A stretch of 64,000 nucleotides of DNA from Burkholderia sp. Ax-1719 (GTDB lineage: Bacteria; Pseudomonadota; Gammaproteobacteria; Burkholderiales; Burkholderiaceae), in NCBI RefSeq assembly GCF_011753055.1, contig NZ_VWWJ01000013.1:1-64000 (forward strand), read 5' to 3'. Made by a program: the position numbers and the translations under genes. Positions within the stretch are counted from its first letter, which is position 1, and every line of letters begins with the position of its first letter. Under the pieces are notes generated by a model. That model ran no database searches and was not told the origin of the DNA. It saw nothing but the letters and a program-made list of their open reading frames with translations. This document shows, in pieces, positions 11,346 through 20,533 of this stretch.

Positions 11346-11787
11346 ATGATGGCTTGGCACTACACAACCGGACAGAAATACGAACATCAAACAAACCGGC
11401 ATCCTCCTACCTGCTGACATCGGCGTTTTGCCCCCCGAACAACCGATTCTCTGGTTCTCTACCCATCCACGGTATGAACCGACAGCGATGAAACCTCTGG
11501 CGGACTCAAACGGCAAAATCATTCGCAGGTTGACGGTCGATGAAATGTGGGAGATAGCCGACGGTCTTTACCGGTTCGGCTGCCCAATCGGCCAGCTCAA
11601 ATACGGCGAGAATTTGCGTAAGGCGGCGAAGATGTCATCAATCTGGTGGCGACGCCTCGTGAAGAGCGGAGTGAAAATGAAGGCGGACCCGGCCGATTGG
11701 TGGGGACATGTTGGCTCATTGTCTCTGACCGAACTCACAGTCGAGAAAATGAACGCCGATAAGCGATGGATTCCCGTTGGCTACTGA
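11346..11787 (+). pseudogene. Frameshifted hypothetical gene (WHYTTGQKYE family)
   Basis: One frame from ATG at 11346 reads MMAWHYTTGQKYEH and then stops within 25 codons. The +1 frame takes over at about 11385 with IKQTGILLPADIG and runs through LPPEQPILWFSTHP to the stop at 11787. Joined, they give a coherent protein of about 146 residues that resembles widespread small hypothetical proteins starting with a WHYTTG-like motif. One extra base near 11385 explains the break. It could be a real lesion, a sequencing error or, less likely, recoding. If translated from TTG at 11428 only the C-terminal 119 residues would be made. Function unknown. Confidence 0.6.
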
Positions 11788-11800
11788 GGCTAGGAGCAAA

Positions 11801-12052
11801 ATGATGTTGGAATTCGAAACCTTGGAAGAATTCTCAGTTGCGTCGGAGGTCAGCGACGCGACGGTCACCGTGAAGCTGCGTCGTCTGCTTAACCACAAGC
11901 CGACCCGGTTCAGTCCCGCGCCATACTGTCTCGACCTGACGGTCGGGAGTATTTGTCGTCAGCATTACGGCATTGATGAGCTGCATGCCCGCGAGACCGC
12001 TGCTCGGTTCTTGCTGACGCACATTAAGGGGATTGCTCCGCCGCTGTGTTGA
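11801..12052 (+). CDS. Hypothetical protein, element-encoded
   Basis: An 83-residue protein preceded by AGGAG five bases before the ATG, which decides the start over an upstream TTG. It begins MMLEFETLEEFSVASEVSD. The middle has alternating polar and hydrophobic residues with no membrane segment, and there are three cysteines toward the C-terminus (YCLDL, SICRQHY and the last residue). It starts 13 bases after the frameshifted gene, so the two were probably one operon. I do not recognise the family. Confidence 0.6.
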   Translation: MMLEFETLEEFSVASEVSDATVTVKLRRLLNHKPTRFSPAPYCLDLTVGSICRQHYGIDELHARETAARFLLTHIKGIAPPLC

Positions 12053-12134
12053 ACGCGGCTCGGTCGCGAGAAAGCCGCCGCGGGAGCGGCGGCCCCCAAC
12101 CGGGCCACCCCACACCTAACAACCTAAATCGAAA

Positions 12135-12165
12135 GGCCACGGAAACAGCGGGTTCCGTGGCCGTC
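12135..12165 (-). terminator. Terminator after the type III res gene
   Basis: A 10-bp perfect stem (GGCCACGGAA / TTCCGTGGCC) with an 8-base loop is followed on the minus strand by TTTCGATTT. A second perfect hairpin with no T-run (GCCGCCGC / GCGGCGGC, 12074-12093) lies closer to the convergent plus-strand gene. Confidence 0.65.
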
Positions 12166-12198
12166 TGAACAGACTGACCAGCTTGACCGGGAATGTTC

Positions 12199-15100
12199 TC
12201 AGTCGAAGTAGTCGAGCAGTTGCATCAGGTCAGCCGGATGCTTCATTAAGTGATAGCTCCAGCGACCGAATTGACCCTCGCGGTTGACGGCCTCGCACCA
12301 CCGCTTGGCTGCCGCTTCTTTTACGAGAGCGTCGTCAATCACCTGCCCCTTGATTTCGACCATCAGCTTTTCACCGGACACCAGCTCGACGATGAAATCG
12401 GGCAAGTAGCTCCGCTTGTTGCCGTCTTTCCGATAAAGCACGACAAAGCCGAGATGGTCATTCTTGACCCAGGCTCGGACCTTCTGGTGCGTATCGAGAC
12501 AATAGGCTGCGCTCTGCTCCCATTTCTTGGTATCCGCCACCATTGCGTTCAGATGGCTGCGGGTGACCGGCCATAGGTCGCGGCCAGTGGCGAATTCGAC
12601 AAAGCGTGTCGAACGCATACCCGCTGCGCCTGCCGGGATATTAGGCCGCTCTTGAGCCTGTCCGCTCTCATCGACGGCCTGCACGTTGTCAATGATGCAG
12701 CCGACCGCTTTACTGAAATACGGGTTCAATGCTACATCCTGAGGCGCGCGGTTTCCCTTGCAAACGAGCTTGGTCGCTAGAAACTGCTGCGCGTAAGCCA
12801 GCAACTGCGGAAAGAGGCGATGCGTGGGAATACTGTCGCCTTTTTCTTTCTGCCACTGTTGGACAAGTGTGCTTGCGAGGGTGAAGGCGACCTGCTGCAC
12901 GCGAACGCGTGCGCGCCACGCTTCCAACGTCACCAGTTCCGCTACACCTGGGCCATATGCGGCCAAGCGACCATCAGCCCCTGCTAGCCCCATCATGAGC
13001 GTTGTGTCCGGCACCTCAAGCGGGTCCAGCGTAAGCGTGGGAACCTTGGCCCAATCCAACGAAATACGAGTGATGCCGGGGTCCGTGTAGCCTTCGACCA
13101 CAGGAAAGGTGATTTCAAAGTCGGCCTTGGCCGGGTCGGCGTATATCTGATTCGAAGGCGGCGTCGGCGGTGGTGCCCCGTCGCCTTCTACTTTGAACGG
13201 AATCAGCTCGAACGGGACGCCGAACACCTTGGCAGTCTCCTCCCGGAAGAAACCTGTGGCCTCATCAATGGCGTATGACGTGCGGCGCAGCGCGCGGCCC
13301 ACCACCTGCTCGCAAAGCAATTGAGAGCCGAACGGTCGCAGGCCCACGACGTGGGTCACCGTATTGCAGTCCCAGCCTTCCGACAGCATCGCCACACTGA
13401 TGATGCAGCGCACGTCGCGCCCTGGGGGAATGCTGGCGTCGATGGTCACCAAGCCGCTGTCTTCGTCGTCCAATGCCTTGCGGTTGTGCTTCTCGACCAG
13501 TGCCTCGTATTCCTCCGGGATATGGCCACCAGGCCAGGCAGTCTTGCCGATGGTATCCAGCACAAAGCGCAAGCGCCGAGCCTCATCGCTGCCGTTCGCA
13601 CCAGAGGCGATGTCCTCCGCAATCTTGCTGTCCACGCGGATGGTGTTTTCCTGGCCGGGCTTGTTGCGGAACTCAAGCGGCGACTGGCCGTAGTCCGGCT
13701 TGCCGTTGGCCAGCCATTCATACAGTTCCTTGGCCAGCGCGGTATCACGACAAACTACAATGAATACAGGTGGCACATCGGTCTTTCGGAAGCCATCTTT
13801 GAACTGAGCTTTCCAGGTATCCAGTGTCTTACGCCACTCGTCGGCAAGCTGCGTGACAGGTGTAGTCGCATAGCGCATCACCATGTCCGGACTGAGCTTC
13901 GCCTTGCCGCCGCCGTCTTGGTCGATACGCTCTTGAACCCAGCGCCACACATTGAAGTAGGCCGGAGTTTCGCCACCGGTGATGTCCTGGGTCGGCAATT
14001 GCGGGATTTTGACCAACCCTGCTTCAATACCTTCCAGCAAGCTGAAATCGGACACCACCCAAGGGAAGGGCTTGCCCACCTCATTGCCGGAACCCTGGAT
14101 AAAGAACGGGGTGGCGGACAAGTCCACGCACAGACGCACACCGTTCTTCGAGCCATTCAATGCCTTGTTGATGCGGTCTAAGCCTTCAATCCAGACGGTG
14201 GCCTCGCGCGCATCGGCGTCGGCGGTTTCTTCGTCGAGTGCGTATTCATCATCGGGCTCTTCCTTGCCGCGCCTGTAAGCGTGGTGGGCTTCGTCGTTCA
14301 TCACCATGATGGCGGAACTGCGCCCCTTGCGATTGCCCAGCACCCGGCGCAAGAATGCCGCGTCGCTCTCGTAGTATCTGGTTTCCTTGACCTCGAAAGC
14401 CGTCAGTACACCGTGGCGGTCCTTGACCTCGACGACGATTTCGAAAGCGCCCGTCAATGCCTGCTGGCGAATGTCGGCCTCAGTCAGTTGGTCTTTGCCA
14501 CCGAGTTTGACTGTGCGCCGCTTTTCGACAGGTGTGCCGCGCTTGACCACCTTGGCCGACGTGCCGTTCACGTCCGAAAGCTCGCGACGCTCAAGGTTGT
14601 GCCAGTTGGTGACGAAAACCTCGCCGCGACGCAGGTCGGGCATGCGATGCAGCGGTACTAGCTCACGAGTGCGATAGAGGCTGATTTCGTCGAGATTGGG
14701 GTCGAGTTCGTGCAGCCGGTCGCGGACCGTGACGTTAGGGCAGACGATGAGCACGGTGTCCGAGTAATTCGGATTCGTGGAATCTGCCACTTTGTTCAGA
14801 ATCGACCACGCGGCCAGCATACCCATGACGGTGCTCTTACCCGACCCGGTACACATCTTCACCGCGTAGCGGATGAATGCCTTGTATCCAGCTGCCTTAG
14901 CGTCATCGCCCGGTTCGTCGGTCGGGATGCGAATACCCTGCTTCAGGTCGTCCGGCCCTTCTATGAGAAGGAGTACAGTTTCGACCGCCTCAAGCTGGGC
15001 GAAGAAAAGTCGCTGTTTGCGGTCGGTTGAGTGCCACAGAGCTAATAGCTCCCTGGTGACTTTTGTCGCTCCGCTGTATTCACGAGCACGCCATTCCTTC

Positions 15101-15351
15101 AGGCGCTGACGGATTAGGTTCGCGGTATCAAGCAGGTACTCATTGCCTTTCGCATCTTGGTCAAACAGTACCGTCTGCTTCTTGGCTTTCTTGCCGCGCC
15201 CAGCATGTTCCGGCACGCGGAAAAAGTAACTCGCCGGGCGACGCCCTTCGCGCTTCTGTGGCTGCTTGCCTTCCTCGATGTGCCAATGAAACTTTGGCTC
15301 ATCGAACGGGGAATTGATGATGGGTGCTTCGACGGCATTGATTTGCGACAT
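12199..15351 (-). CDS. res: Type III restriction enzyme Res subunit (helicase-nuclease)
   Basis: A 1050-residue superfamily 2 helicase with a nuclease end. The Walker A motif CTGSGKSTVMGML lies near residue 166, the DEAH-type box NDEAHHAYR near 350, and motif VI-like QVVGRALRRTSYA near 690. The C-terminal PD-(D/E)xK-type site reads LPDFIVEL ... MVEIKGQ near residue 983. Res subunits translocate and cut DNA only together with Mod. The ATG at 15351 is preceded by AAGGAG, which overlaps the stop of the mod gene (TAAGGAG), so the two are translationally coupled. All key motifs look intact. Confidence 0.9.
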   Translation of the reverse strand: MSQINAVEAPIINSPFDEPKFHWHIEEGKQPQKREGRRPASYFFRVPEHAGRGKKAKKQTVLFDQDAKGNEYLLDTANLIRQRLKEWRAREYSGATKVTRELLALWHSTDRKQRLFFAQLEAVETVLLLIEGPDDLKQGIRIPTDEPGDDAKAAGYKAFIRYAVKMCTGSGKSTVMGMLAAWSILNKVADSTNPNYSDTVLIVCPNVTVRDRLHELDPNLDEISLYRTRELVPLHRMPDLRRGEVFVTNWHNLERRELSDVNGTSAKVVKRGTPVEKRRTVKLGGKDQLTEADIRQQALTGAFEIVVEVKDRHGVLTAFEVKETRYYESDAAFLRRVLGNRKGRSSAIMVMNDEAHHAYRRGKEEPDDEYALDEETADADAREATVWIEGLDRINKALNGSKNGVRLCVDLSATPFFIQGSGNEVGKPFPWVVSDFSLLEGIEAGLVKIPQLPTQDITGGETPAYFNVWRWVQERIDQDGGGKAKLSPDMVMRYATTPVTQLADEWRKTLDTWKAQFKDGFRKTDVPPVFIVVCRDTALAKELYEWLANGKPDYGQSPLEFRNKPGQENTIRVDSKIAEDIASGANGSDEARRLRFVLDTIGKTAWPGGHIPEEYEALVEKHNRKALDDEDSGLVTIDASIPPGRDVRCIISVAMLSEGWDCNTVTHVVGLRPFGSQLLCEQVVGRALRRTSYAIDEATGFFREETAKVFGVPFELIPFKVEGDGAPPPTPPSNQIYADPAKADFEITFPVVEGYTDPGITRISLDWAKVPTLTLDPLEVPDTTLMMGLAGADGRLAAYGPGVAELVTLEAWRARVRVQQVAFTLASTLVQQWQKEKGDSIPTHRLFPQLLAYAQQFLATKLVCKGNRAPQDVALNPYFSKAVGCIIDNVQAVDESGQAQERPNIPAGAAGMRSTRFVEFATGRDLWPVTRSHLNAMVADTKKWEQSAAYCLDTHQKVRAWVKNDHLGFVVLYRKDGNKRSYLPDFIVELVSGEKLMVEIKGQVIDDALVKEAAAKRWCEAVNREGQFGRWSYHLMKHPADLMQLLDYFD

Positions 15352-15362
15352 TGCCAATCTCC

Positions 15363-18086
15363 TTATGCAATGTTCTCAATGACGCGCATCAACTCGTTGC
15401 CACGCTCATCAATTACCTTGACCGCAATGCGGTGTCGCTCCCCAAGCACAAACGGCTCGCTCGTAGTCCCGGCCAAGTGCGACCACACCGATTCATCGAA
15501 ACTCGCCTTTAGCGATTTTTGCAAATTGTCCCAGGAACTCGTCTTGGGGAAAAACACCTGGGTCGCGTAGAAGGAACCCGAAGGGTCATAGTCGGTGTCC
15601 AACATCCAGCAAGGCAGGTTCCCTCCATCGACCGATTCTTGCGCCATATCGGCCGGGTTGAAGATGTCCAAGCCCTTCACATCCACCTGATAGAGTGTCT
15701 CGCCCGCGCTGTTTTTCTGTGTGAGCTTGGTCAGCTTTACGTCCGGCAGACCAGTCACCGAGAAGATTTCTGAGGCACGCGTGGTCTTCAGCAGGTCACT
15801 CATTGCCACATCCGGCGTCACTGCGACATAGGTGCACTGAATGCGTAGCTTGGGGGCTCCATCCTTGTTACGCTCCTCAATGAGTTCGCGCGCCTTGGCC
15901 TGAATGGCGAAGGCAAAGAAATACAACTGGTCGTACCGCAGGAAATGCGCCTCGCGCGCGGCTCCGAACACCATATCGGCTGAGATAGCACCAGATTCGG
16001 GGCCGAAGACGATGGCAATGCGCTTCCCGTCCGCGTCGGCCGCTTCGGCGTGCAGGATGTCACCGTCACTGGTGCGACGAATCTGTTCCAGCACCAGTTC
16101 CCGGTTGCCCGGCAGGTGCAGGGTCTTGGACTGACGCAACACCTGGGTCATACGTTCGATATGGGTGGCAGCATCGCCGGAGACTGCCATCGGCCCGCCG
16201 ACTGTCGGCCCGGCGCCTTTGCTCGAGGAGTCGGTGGCATTCTCCGATTCATCGACTACCTGTGCGGGAGCAATGGTAGCTTCGACGACGAAGGGCCCGG
16301 CGACGCGGACCACTTCCTTTCGTTCTTCCGGCCGGTCCACCAGCACCTCGACTGCCGCTTGCTCGTCGTTGGCAATGGATTTCAGCGTGATGCGCGGCAC
16401 CAGGCCGCCCATTTCTTCGCCTTTACGGTTCTGCTTGCGCTTGTAAACGAAGCCACCTGCCGGGCCGAGCTTCGGGTCCTTAAGGTCGTAGTAGGGGAAG
16501 GTGGCAGTCAACATGCGCTGGCGAGCCAAGGCCAAGGGCACTCGTGAGGTGTCACAGGTAATCCATCGGCGGCCCCACTGTTCTGCCACATAAGCAGTCG
16601 TGCCCGACCCGCAGGTCGGGTCAAACACGAGGTCTCCTGGGTCGGTACACATCAGCATGCACCTTTGGATGACCTTCGGGGAAGTTTGAACGACATAAAG
16701 CTTCTCGGGTGAGCCCGCCACGTCCGCCCAGACGTTCCCTAGCACATTGAGTGCGAAGTCATTGAAGAACCGACGATAGCGAAGAGTCGCCCCAGTTCCT
16801 TGAATACGCCCCGCTGCAATCAATCGCTGAAAGCCCTCTGCCGTTGTTGTCCATGTTCTATTGGCGGGGGGATAGTACGACTTTCCTTCGAAGTCGACTG
16901 CCCATTTTTCATGCTCCTTCGCGGGTCGGTTCGAGGATAGAGAAATTAGCTGGAAGTGTCGCCCTCCCTCCCCTTCGTAAGCAGAAACGGGAACTACCTT
17001 GCCGTCGTCCATAAGGATTTGGTCGTACCTGGCGCCTGTGCTATCTCCCTCTCCTAGCGCCATGGGCTGGTATAGCTGGCGAAACTTAACCCGCGTCACA
17101 TCTTTGGCATACCATACCAAGTAGTCTGCAACAGGAGGCAAAAGATTGGAGGTCTGCGCCCCAGTTTTTTTGACCGTAATGACCGATACGAAGTTTTGCG
17201 TGCCGAACACCTCGTCCATTACCTCGCGAACGTGATGAAGGTTGTCGTCGGAGATTTGAACAAAAACACTGCCACTTTGTGCGAGCAATTCCTTGGCGAG
17301 CATTAGCCGGTCGCGAAGGTAAGTCAGGTACGAATGTAGGCCCAGCTCCCACGTGTCCCGATAGGCTTTTACCATCTCGGGTTCCCGAGTCATTTCTTCG
17401 TCAGCGCCGTGGGTTACGTTGCGTTTGCGGACGAATGGCTGGAAATTGGAGCCGAATTTCACGCCATAGGGCGGGTCGATATACACCATCTGCACCTGAC
17501 CACCCAAGCCCTCAAATTCCAGCATGGAATTCATGACTTGGAGGCTATCGCCCAAAATCATGCGGTTCTGCCATGGCCCCTTGTGCTCGTAGGCATCCAG
17601 CCGGTCGGTCACGTCCAGTTGCGGGTCGCCAAACAGGTCAAGGTTGGTGCCCTTCGCCTTGCGGTTCTTGATGCCTTCTAGGATGGCCTTGGTCGAATGA
17701 CGCTCGTGCACAAATAGCGGTGTGGTCGGCACGCTGAGTTGATGCCGTTCAGCTTTGCCAGCCCAGTTCAGGAAGGGTTTCGATAGGGTCTTCAGCAAGC
17801 CTGCCGCCGCTTTGAGAGACTGCACCTGAACTCCGCCCCCTTTCCAAACTTGCGGCGACGTAAAGACCGCCGCCTCGCCCTCCTCCGCGCAGCGGGCAAC
17901 TAGGCCTATGAGCCACTCGCCGAGTTCGCGTTCGCGGTTCTCGTCCCATGACATAGACGGGTCAAGGCTGGAATCGTAGATATAGACCCGGTTCGGCTTC
18001 TTGATGCTGAACTGGTCCTGGACACCGACGTCAGGGCGTTGCACCGCTTCTTGTTTATGTTCATATTGGGCTGACGTGTCGCTCAC
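15363..18086 (-). CDS. mod: Type III Mod subunit, DNA adenine methyltransferase
   Basis: A 907-residue beta-class N6-adenine methyltransferase. The catalytic motif DPPYG is near residue 203 and the S-adenosylmethionine motif FDPTCGSGTTAYVAEQWG near 487; that order is the beta class. The long region between (residues 250-450) should hold target recognition, and the C-terminal 350 residues are longer than in typical type III Mod proteins. The start is a GTG with AAGGAG six bases before it. It is the first gene of the mod-res operon and specifies the recognition sequence, which cannot be read from the protein. It protects the host and, with Res, restricts incoming DNA. Confidence 0.9.
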   Translation of the reverse strand: MSDTSAQYEHKQEAVQRPDVGVQDQFSIKKPNRVYIYDSSLDPSMSWDENRERELGEWLIGLVARCAEEGEAAVFTSPQVWKGGGVQVQSLKAAAGLLKTLSKPFLNWAGKAERHQLSVPTTPLFVHERHSTKAILEGIKNRKAKGTNLDLFGDPQLDVTDRLDAYEHKGPWQNRMILGDSLQVMNSMLEFEGLGGQVQMVYIDPPYGVKFGSNFQPFVRKRNVTHGADEEMTREPEMVKAYRDTWELGLHSYLTYLRDRLMLAKELLAQSGSVFVQISDDNLHHVREVMDEVFGTQNFVSVITVKKTGAQTSNLLPPVADYLVWYAKDVTRVKFRQLYQPMALGEGDSTGARYDQILMDDGKVVPVSAYEGEGGRHFQLISLSSNRPAKEHEKWAVDFEGKSYYPPANRTWTTTAEGFQRLIAAGRIQGTGATLRYRRFFNDFALNVLGNVWADVAGSPEKLYVVQTSPKVIQRCMLMCTDPGDLVFDPTCGSGTTAYVAEQWGRRWITCDTSRVPLALARQRMLTATFPYYDLKDPKLGPAGGFVYKRKQNRKGEEMGGLVPRITLKSIANDEQAAVEVLVDRPEERKEVVRVAGPFVVEATIAPAQVVDESENATDSSSKGAGPTVGGPMAVSGDAATHIERMTQVLRQSKTLHLPGNRELVLEQIRRTSDGDILHAEAADADGKRIAIVFGPESGAISADMVFGAAREAHFLRYDQLYFFAFAIQAKARELIEERNKDGAPKLRIQCTYVAVTPDVAMSDLLKTTRASEIFSVTGLPDVKLTKLTQKNSAGETLYQVDVKGLDIFNPADMAQESVDGGNLPCWMLDTDYDPSGSFYATQVFFPKTSSWDNLQKSLKASFDESVWSHLAGTTSEPFVLGERHRIAVKVIDERGNELMRVIENIA

Positions 18087-18199
18087 AGGGGCTCCTTTAT
18101 CCCATCGCTGGTCATCTGAATAACGTCAGATAATACCGCCTCGGCTTGGAGCGGTCATTCATTCGCCGAGGCGCCGCGCAGCGATACGGCTAGACAGGA

Positions 18200-18358
18200 T
18201 TAAAAGCCGTTGCCTGTCCATCCAAAATCTGCGGAGAACCACGGGTTATGGTGCGCGTGAATGTCGGTGCCGTAAGGGCTGCCGCCGACATCGACGCCGC
18301 CGTAACCGTCATCGGTCATCGGCAGGCCGGTCGCGGGGTTAATCGGGGTTTGTGACAT
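18200..18358 (-). CDS. Small protein (52 aa), element-encoded
   Basis: A short gene with AGGAGAG eight bases before its ATG. The product begins MSQTPINPATGLPMTDDGYG and is rich in Gly, Asp, Pro and His (DVGGSPYGTDIHAHHNPW), with no membrane segment. The strong ribosome site and biased, non-random composition argue that it is real. It lies between mod and the DUF6573 gene on the same strand. I recall similar short Gly-rich proteins in Burkholderia islands, but no function is known to me. Confidence 0.6.
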   Translation of the reverse strand: MSQTPINPATGLPMTDDGYGGVDVGGSPYGTDIHAHHNPWFSADFGWTGNGF

Positions 18359-18417
18359 GGTCGCTCTCCTGTTGAGCAGTGGTTGAATGCCCCGCCGAAA
18401 TCAACGGGGCGGAAAAA

Positions 18418-18831
18418 TCAGTCGTCGCTTGGGAACATGAAAGTCACGACCGGCTCGGCGTTGTCACCTGGGCCAATGACCATCACGAGGGCTATCGGTG
18501 TGCGACACACACCATTTCCACCGCGCGGCACGCGATGATGCTGAAAAGGCATACGGTTGCCCGTGTGGTAGCGCGCCAGGGTGACGGCAGACCACAGCAG
18601 GTCGCTCAAGCGCCCGCGTTCGTCCTGCTGGATTTGTCTTGCGCTGTCTTCGGCTGACCACGCCACCACGTCCGCCCAAACCGCCGCTGTTAGTGCCACG
18701 GGAACCTTGAAGCCCGCGTCGATTGCCTCTGCCGTGACATCAATCAGTACGCCGTCCGCGATTGCCTGCGCGCGCGCGTATGCCGAAATGACTTCACCGA
18801 AGAGGTCTTGCAGACAGTCTCGTTTTTCCAT
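18418..18831 (-). CDS. DUF6573-family protein
   Basis: A 137-residue protein starting MEKRDCLQDLFGEVISAYAR, with the AQAIADGVLIDVT segment and VPVALTAAVWADVVAWS, which match the DUF6573 family as I remember it. These are found on plasmids and integrative elements. The N-terminus is helical and the C-terminal part includes a strand-rich LVMVIGPGDNAEPVVTFMF end. The start is taken at the internal ATG with GGAG upstream rather than at 18960. Biochemical role unknown. Confidence 0.75.
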   Translation of the reverse strand: MEKRDCLQDLFGEVISAYARAQAIADGVLIDVTAEAIDAGFKVPVALTAAVWADVVAWSAEDSARQIQQDERGRLSDLLWSAVTLARYHTGNRMPFQHHRVPRGGNGVCRTPIALVMVIGPGDNAEPVVTFMFPSDD

Positions 18832-18959
18832 AGTGCTTTCTCCAAAGCTGACCGGATTCCAAGATCTGAGCCCGCATTGAACCGATTCCCGGTCTTCGGC
18901 GTGCGGGGTGGCGTGTTGCTTCTGCCGCCGTTTTTCCTGAGTGTTTCGCCCTGAGCGCA

Positions 18960-19684
18960 CTGCCCGCTAGTCAGCCAGATAGACAATGTCGCGAACGGAA
19001 GCCGCAGCCCGTAGGGACCGGGTGAGTACGCGCGCGAAGCGCTCGGCGTTGTCTATCTGGCTGAATGGCGGAAGGTCGCTGCCGGTTGGGCGGGACAGTC
19101 GGGAAGTGCGGCGGCAACGTCACTCCACACGACGAAGACGCTGTCGCGGCCGTAGACCGCGACCTATGCACGACGCATGTCGTGCGTGGCTTGCGAGCTG
19201 GAGGCGCGCAGGAGTCGGCCAAAGGACGGCGACGTAGAGGTGCCGCAGCGCGATACGCGCTGAGGGGCAAGGCGTCCAGCCGCCGCCCACGTCATTGCGC
19301 CAATGCCCGCATTGGTCCAATGACGTGCATCAGGGGGGCCGTCCGGCGTTGGAGACCCCAGTCTCCAGAGTGGTGCCCTCAGCACCCGGCAGCCGGATGG
19401 GGACGGAGTCCGCGCCCCGAGCTTCGCGCGGGTAAGGTAGTCAAGTCGTCGCGCAGCAGAGACCGAAGGCCCTAGGCCGGGAGCCTGCGTCGCGTTCAGC
19501 GATGCGGGTTGAGTACCTTACCCGCGCGCAGCGTGGGGCGCCTGCTTTTAGAGACATGAGCTACGTCCAGTAGCGAAAATGCCCGGCAAAACGTCCAGTT
19601 TTGTGAAAAGGGAATGGTGGCTCGCCGCGATAGCGGCTTCGTCTTCCGTGTTCACCCTCCGTCGACTAGGAGGGTGAACACGGG
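18960..19684. other. Hairpin-rich non-coding region (candidate origin or structured RNA)
   Basis: About 720 bases between divergent genes hold a dense series of inverted repeats. 18971-18986 with 19049-19064 is 16 bp perfect. 19143-19149/19157-19163 is 7 bp. 19168-19174/19179-19185 is 7 bp. 19246-19252/19256-19262 is 7 bp. 19288-19327 is 10+6 bp with a 2-base internal loop. 19350-19356/19361-19367 is 7 bp. 19413-19441 with 19511-19540 is about 30 bp with a few mismatches. 19587-19603, 19624-19637 and 19646-19683 follow. No convincing protein is encoded. A replication or mobilisation origin or a large structured RNA are the two readings I consider. Confidence 0.65.
19646..19683. repeat. 15-bp perfect inverted repeat upstream of the relaxation-like gene
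   Basis: CCGTGTTCACCCTCC (19646-19660) and its exact complement (19669-19683) flank an 8-base spacer that itself contains GTCGAC. It ends 55 bases before the chosen GTG start and has no T-run, so an operator or processing hairpin fits better than a terminator. Confidence 0.7.
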
Positions 19685-19738
19685 ATGCTGTGTGTTTCGA
19701 GCTATACGAAATATCGACACTACATTTGGAGATACTTC

Positions 19739-20533
19739 GTGACAGCGCGGGACGGACGCATCATTGCCAGAGAGCGGGAGCAAAAGCTATTGCGCTCGCT
19801 CTCACGTTTCGGGTTCCTAATAACCCGAGATTGCGCGGCCCTACGCCCAGTCTGGGGTAGAGGCGCGACTGGCGAACCAAACCTAGAAGCACCGGTCGCC
19901 ACCGCGTCCGATGTGAGGATGGCGCAACGCACGCTGCGAAGGCTTATCGAGGCGCACCAGGTGCTGCATGGTCAGGGGCCGGACGGCAGCGTGATTTATG
20001 CTTTGGCTGAAGCTGGAGCGCGGCGATTGCAGCAGGCAGGGATTGCGGCAACCACGGGTAAGGATTTGGTGCGAGCGTTTAGCTCAGCGCATTTCCGGCA
20101 TCGCACGATTGCAAACGAGATTGCGATTCGCGGGCTACTCGACGGATACAAAATCGAGTCTGAGCGTGAGCTGTCCCAGGGCAAATCCGTTATTGGAGAC
20201 GGTATTACTGCCCAAAAGCCTGACGTCCTGCTGCGGGGAGCGGATAAGCAAATTTTTTGGATTGAAGTCGAGCGCTCACGGAAGAACGCAAAGGACTATG
20301 CCAAGTTGCTGAAATGGCTTGATACCGTTGCCGCTGACGCAGCGGATGCCTCGGGCTCGAAACTGCTGGGCGCGGGTTTGAGATGGGGAAAAGTCATCTT
20401 TGTCTGTACCCGCGCGTTTCGCGCGAAGCTCACGCGCGACCTGATTGCTAAAGGATGGAAAAAGAGTGCGCTCGATGCGCTCATCCGGTTCGAGACGACG
20501 CTATACAGATTTGAGGACATCGTGTTTGCCTGA
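19739..20533 (+). CDS. Replication-relaxation-like protein
   Basis: A 264-residue protein resembling the replication-relaxation / MobC-like group. The N-terminus (REREQKLLRSLSRFGFLITR) looks like a winged helix, followed by QRTLRRLIEAHQVL and the TPF-like segment VIYALAEAGARRLQQ. Toward the C-terminus, KPDVLLRGADKQIFWIEVER has the spacing of a PD-(D/E)xK-like fold, which may be a DNA-binding relic or an active nuclease. I choose GTG at 19739 because GGAG lies seven bases upstream; the ATG at 19685 has no ribosome site. It is adjacent to the hairpin-rich tract, which fits a role at an origin. Confidence 0.6.
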   Translation: MTARDGRIIAREREQKLLRSLSRFGFLITRDCAALRPVWGRGATGEPNLEAPVATASDVRMAQRTLRRLIEAHQVLHGQGPDGSVIYALAEAGARRLQQAGIAATTGKDLVRAFSSAHFRHRTIANEIAIRGLLDGYKIESERELSQGKSVIGDGITAQKPDVLLRGADKQIFWIEVERSRKNAKDYAKLLKWLDTVAADAADASGSKLLGAGLRWGKVIFVCTRAFRAKLTRDLIAKGWKKSALDALIRFETTLYRFEDIVFA

